Of a DNA stretch of 7,995 bases, positions 6,174-7,995 are shown in pieces. Below the pieces are notes generated by a model. It ran no database searches. It was not told where the DNA came from and was given only the letters and a program-made list of their open reading frames with translations. A program made the translations under genes and the position numbers. This DNA comes from a bacterium (lineage in GTDB: Bacteria > Patescibacteriota > Minisyncoccia > Phycocordibacterales > Phycocordibacteraceae): NCBI GenBank assembly GCA_021781935.1, contig JAJXVW010000023.1:1-7995 (forward strand), given 5' to 3'. The stretch's first letter is position 1; each line of letters opens with the position of its first letter.

Positions 6174-6821
6174 CTACCGTTTCGCCGTGCCCGTCTTCAC
6201 ATCCTGCTCGCGCATAATCGCGATAACCTCGTCGTCCGAAACCGGCGGGAAGGAGTCGTAATAGGCTCCCACGGCGTCCATGAACGGATCGGCGACATGG
6301 AGAACGACGACATCATCTGCTTCCCGCGCCAATGAGTCGAGAACCTCGTGCGGCGCGACGGGTGCGGCTGCGATGACCTCGCTCGGCAGTTCGCGCCGGA
6401 GCGCGCGTATCGCCGCGCGCATCGTGAGACCCGTCGCGATCCCGTCATCAACGATGATGGCTATCTTTCCGGTCGCAGGTATGTCGGGGCCGTCATACGC
6501 GGCGCGGCGGCGTTTCGCCTCGCTGCGTTCCTTGGCCACGGCTTCCGCAAGCCACGCCGGATCCACCGTGCGCGACTCGCTCGTATCGCACACGGGTTCG
6601 CCTTCCTCGGCGACCGCGCAGATCGCGTACTCTTCGTTTTCCGGATGCCCGATCTTCCGTGCGATGACGAGCGCAAGCGGAAGCTCAAGCTGCGTGGCCA
6701 CCTCCCGCGCGAGCACGACGCCGCCCCGAGGCAACGCATAGACGACCGCGTCATCGCTATCGTAACGCGCGAGCGCCTTCGCAAGCCGCATGCCGGCATC
6801 TCTGCGATCCGCGAATTTCAT
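6174..6821 (-). CDS. phosphoribosyltransferase-family protein
   Basis: This 215-residue cytoplasmic protein is a type I phosphoribosyltransferase fold. The PRPP-binding motif is IIVDDGIATGLTM (122-134), with the paired acidic residues D125 and D126 and the ATG turn that holds the ribose phosphate. ALPRGGVVLAREVA (29-42) matches the PRPP pyrophosphate loop region, and LVIARKIGHPENEEYAICAV (51-70) is typical of the stand-alone PRT group that is often misnamed in annotations. The substrate of this group is not established; it could act on a base or be a sensor or regulator. The ATG overlaps the stop of the preceding mini-gene as ATGA, so translation is probably coupled. The end (REQDVKTGTAKR) is a short basic tail. 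The fold is secure; the reaction is not. Confidence 0.88.
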   Translation of the reverse strand: MKFADRRDAGMRLAKALARYDSDDAVVYALPRGGVVLAREVATQLELPLALVIARKIGHPENEEYAICAVAEEGEPVCDTSESRTVDPAWLAEAVAKERSEAKRRRAAYDGPDIPATGKIAIIVDDGIATGLTMRAAIRALRRELPSEVIAAAPVAPHEVLDSLAREADDVVVLHVADPFMDAVGAYYDSFPPVSDDEVIAIMREQDVKTGTAKR

Positions 6822-6958
6822 ACCCGTCTCGCACGCCGCGGTTTCCGCGTCGGCTGCATCATTGCCTCCTTGACCGCCCCCTCGAGCCGCGGCGGCCGGG
6901 TGAGATGATCGCGTTCGCGAAGCATCTTCTTCTTATCCATCGTGCGTCGCTTCCCCAT
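6818..6958 (-). CDS. very basic mini-protein, 46 aa (or 40 aa)
   Basis: From ATG 6958 the frame encodes 46 residues, MGKRRTMDKKKMLRERDHL at the start and RKPRRARRV at the end, with 17 Lys/Arg residues. I do not recognise it. Support comes from its position: its TGA overlaps the phosphoribosyltransferase ATG as ATGA, and a TATACT box lies 6 bases before ATG 6958. An internal ATG at 6940 gives a 40-residue form. It overlaps the stop of the upstream 106-aa gene by 8 bases and has GGGGAAG about 9 bases before it, so this could be the start in the polycistronic message. The strong charge suggests nucleic-acid or ribosome contact, but that is a guess. It could also be a leader peptide that only couples translation. 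There is no homology evidence that it is made. Confidence 0.5.
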   Translation of the reverse strand: MGKRRTMDKKKMLRERDHLTRPPRLEGAVKEAMMQPTRKPRRARRV

Positions 6959-7253
6959 ACGTCCAGTATATCGCGCGCGTCAATCCCGCCGCGTGCTCGT
7001 CGACAGGCTTTGACCGCGCGGAGTATCGAAGGCGCACGCTCGGATCGATGACTGGAATCGGGAGGTCGCACCCTCGACCGAGCTTCGGAAATGGTTCGGG
7101 CATCGTCCTCATCGGTGGATCGAATTCAAGAAGCGGTATCGCGTCGAACTTCGCAGCAAGAAGGCGCCGCTCCGCGCGCTTAAGCAAAGCGCGCGCCGAC
7201 TGACGCTCATATACGGCGCGCGATTCGGAACATACGCACGCGCTCGTGCTCAC
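6933..7253 (-). CDS. hypothetical protein, 106 aa
   Basis: The frame starts at GTG 7253 and ends at TAA 6935-6933. The protein has a helical, basic first third (YERQSARALLKRAERRLLAA) followed by a proline-rich part (IPLLEFDPPMRTMPEPFPK, then LPIPVIDPSVRLRYS) and a short end (AIYWTYGEATHDG). I recognise no family and see no membrane helix or signal peptide. Codon choice (frequent GCG, CGC, AAG, GAG, CTT) looks like that of the neighbours, and the residue mix is not the Arg/Ser-rich type seen in the antisense shadows here. An in-frame TGA lies 30 bases upstream, and GTG 7253 is the only start before the long body. No ribosome binding site is seen. Its end overlaps the basic mini-gene, making it the first gene of a probable three-gene unit with the phosphoribosyltransferase. 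It could still be a chance open frame. Confidence 0.55.
   Translation of the reverse strand: MSTSACVCSESRAVYERQSARALLKRAERRLLAAKFDAIPLLEFDPPMRTMPEPFPKLGRGCDLPIPVIDPSVRLRYSARSKPVDEHAAGLTRAIYWTYGEATHDG
6959..6970 (-). promoter_or_regulatory. TATACTG -10-like box before the basic mini-gene
   Basis: On the minus strand TATACT (6970-6965) is followed by GGACGT and then ATG 6958, the same 6-base spacing as at the MFS gene. It lies inside the 3' end of the 106-aa gene, so it would give the mini-gene and phosphoribosyltransferase their own internal leaderless start. A TTGACG sequence lies only 7 bases upstream, too close to be a normal -35. The support is the repeat of the box at three starts. Confidence 0.45.
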
Positions 7254-7303
7254 AGAAGTACTTGAACGGACGTAATCGCCGCTTCACGGGGACTCATTCC
7301 TCT

Positions 7304-7341
7304 CCACGCAAAACGCCGCCCTCGGGCGGCGTTTTGCGTGG
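7304..7341. terminator. strong bidirectional intrinsic terminator
   Basis: A perfect 17-bp inverted repeat (7304-7320 with 7325-7341) closes on a CTCG loop. The GC-rich upper stem (CGCCGCC with GGCGGCG) is flanked by AAAA on one arm and TTTT on the other, the classic form of a terminator that works in both directions. It lies 16 bases beyond the stop of the DUF5666-like gene (7358), on the downstream side of that minus-strand gene, so it should end that transcript and insulate the 106-aa gene. Confidence 0.92.
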
Positions 7342-7357
7342 AATAGCGAGTAAGCGG

Positions 7358-7995
7358 CTATTTCACCGAGACGTCACGGAACACGGACGCAGCGATCGTG
7401 CTGCTTGATACCGTACCGTAGACGCGTACCGTATCGCCGTTGTTTGCCTGACTAAGCGATATCGTAGCCCAGTTCCTTCCGATCGTTTCCGCGCCGGAAT
7501 TGAGCGTGACCGAGTACGCCGTGCCCGCGGCGGTCGTAAGCGTGAAGGTCGCGTTCGCCGCGTCGAAGTTCGAGAGCGTACCCTGCGTGACGCGGGGACG
7601 ATTCGACATGAGCGTGCGTGCTTGCTGCACATTCGCCTGAATCTGCTGCTTCATCGCGGTACGCGCGGTCCAGTCGCGCACGATCGTCGCGTCTACCGTA
7701 AAGCCCGCGCTTGAGTCGATCGAGCCGATAACGCCGACGAAATCACCCTGCTGGAAGCTCGTGAGCGCGGTACCGCTCGGGAACACTTGAGCGGACGACG
7801 GAACATTCACGGTCCAGTCCCCGCCCCAGCTCTTCACCGTGAGCGAACCGGCAGACACCGAGCTCACGGTTCCGCGCAAGAGTACATTGCCATTCACTCC
7901 CACGTGAAGCACCATGGGCATCGGATTACTCGTCGTGGTTTGCGCGAACGCGACACCCGCTGACGCAAGAAAACCGACGATTCCAAGCGCAGCAA
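7358..7995 (-). CDS. exported protein with two DUF5666-like beta domains (N-terminus outside window)
   Basis: The frame is open to the right edge and gives 211 visible residues. The first 17 (AALGIVGFLASAGVAFA) are the hydrophobic core and AFA cleavage site of a Sec signal peptide, so the real start lies only a few codons outside. The internal ATG at 7921 would lose this and should not be used. The mature part has two related units: visible residues about 38-107 (LLRGTVSSVSAGSLTVKSW to ATIVRDW) and about 135-211 (VTQGTLSNFDAANATFTLTT to the end, AASVFRDVSVK). They are joined by a helical linker (RTAMKQQIQANVQQARTLMS). Each unit has a GTV/GTL strand, a G-D turn (QQGDFVGVIG, NNGDTVRVYG) and an IVRD/VFRD end. 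This fits the DUF5666/OB-like beta fold common in exported proteins of Patescibacteria. The function is unknown; surface binding is a guess. The strong terminator at 7304-7341 follows. Confidence 0.8.
   Translation of the reverse strand, partial: AALGIVGFLASAGVAFAQTTTSNPMPMVLHVGVNGNVLLRGTVSSVSAGSLTVKSWGGDWTVNVPSSAQVFPSGTALTSFQQGDFVGVIGSIDSSAGFTVDATIVRDWTARTAMKQQIQANVQQARTLMSNRPRVTQGTLSNFDAANATFTLTTAAGTAYSVTLNSGAETIGRNWATISLSQANNGDTVRVYGTVSSSTIAASVFRDVSVK

Noticed and set aside
6348..6908. 186-aa plus-strand frame
   Set aside because: It is antisense to the phosphoribosyltransferase and mini-gene, Arg-rich, and has no recognisable domain.
1..7995. CRISPR array, insertion sequence, tRNA or rRNA
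   Set aside because: I saw no regularly spaced repeats, transposase motifs, terminal inverted repeats, cloverleaf-like segments or rRNA-like stretches.

Overview
The window reads as bacterial chromosomal DNA with fairly high GC and tightly packed small genes. All recognisable genes lie on the minus strand except one plus-strand DoxX-like gene near the left edge. Few genes have a convincing Shine-Dalgarno sequence. Three minus-strand start codons sit 6-9 bases behind a TATACTG box. The protein mix is a two-domain DUF5666-like exported protein, a SHOCT mini-protein, a DedA protein, a small DUF3147/GlpM-like membrane protein and a divergent S41 protease. Together these suggest a member of the Patescibacteria/CPR (Parcubacteria-like, high-GC type). 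This is an impression from gene content, not a phylogenetic result.

Left edge (1-856): the N-terminal part of an exported or membrane-anchored protein leaves the window leftwards (205 to 1, minus). Divergent from it is the DoxX/DoxD-like membrane protein (321-806, plus). A perfect 16-bp hairpin (815-850) separates DoxX from the convergent SHOCT gene.

Main minus-strand run, in transcription order from the right. A signal-peptide protein with two related beta domains (7995 to 7358, start outside the window) ends near a strong bidirectional hairpin terminator (7304-7341). A compact three-gene chain follows: an unrecognised 106-aa protein (7253-6933), a very basic mini-protein of 46 or 40 aa (6958-6818), and a phosphoribosyltransferase (6821-6174). 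Each pair overlaps at stop/start. Next come a 14-TM DHA2-type MFS exporter (6135-4414), a DedA/VTT membrane protein (4277-3660), a four-TM DUF3147/GlpM-like protein (3624-3274), a FAD/NAD(P)-binding reductase (3231-2554), an S41-like protease with an inserted J-like domain (2499-1186) and a SHOCT membrane mini-protein (1114-857).

Most products act in or at the cell envelope: export, lipid-carrier handling, an anchored protease, DoxX and exported beta-domain proteins. The soluble enzymes are the flavin reductase and the phosphoribosyltransferase. I see no mobile element, CRISPR array, tRNA or rRNA. The most notable items are the S41 protein, which carries a degenerate DnaJ-like domain where many relatives carry PDZ and has Trp at the usual catalytic Lys position, and the repeated TATACTG-to-ATG arrangement, which suggests leaderless transcripts.
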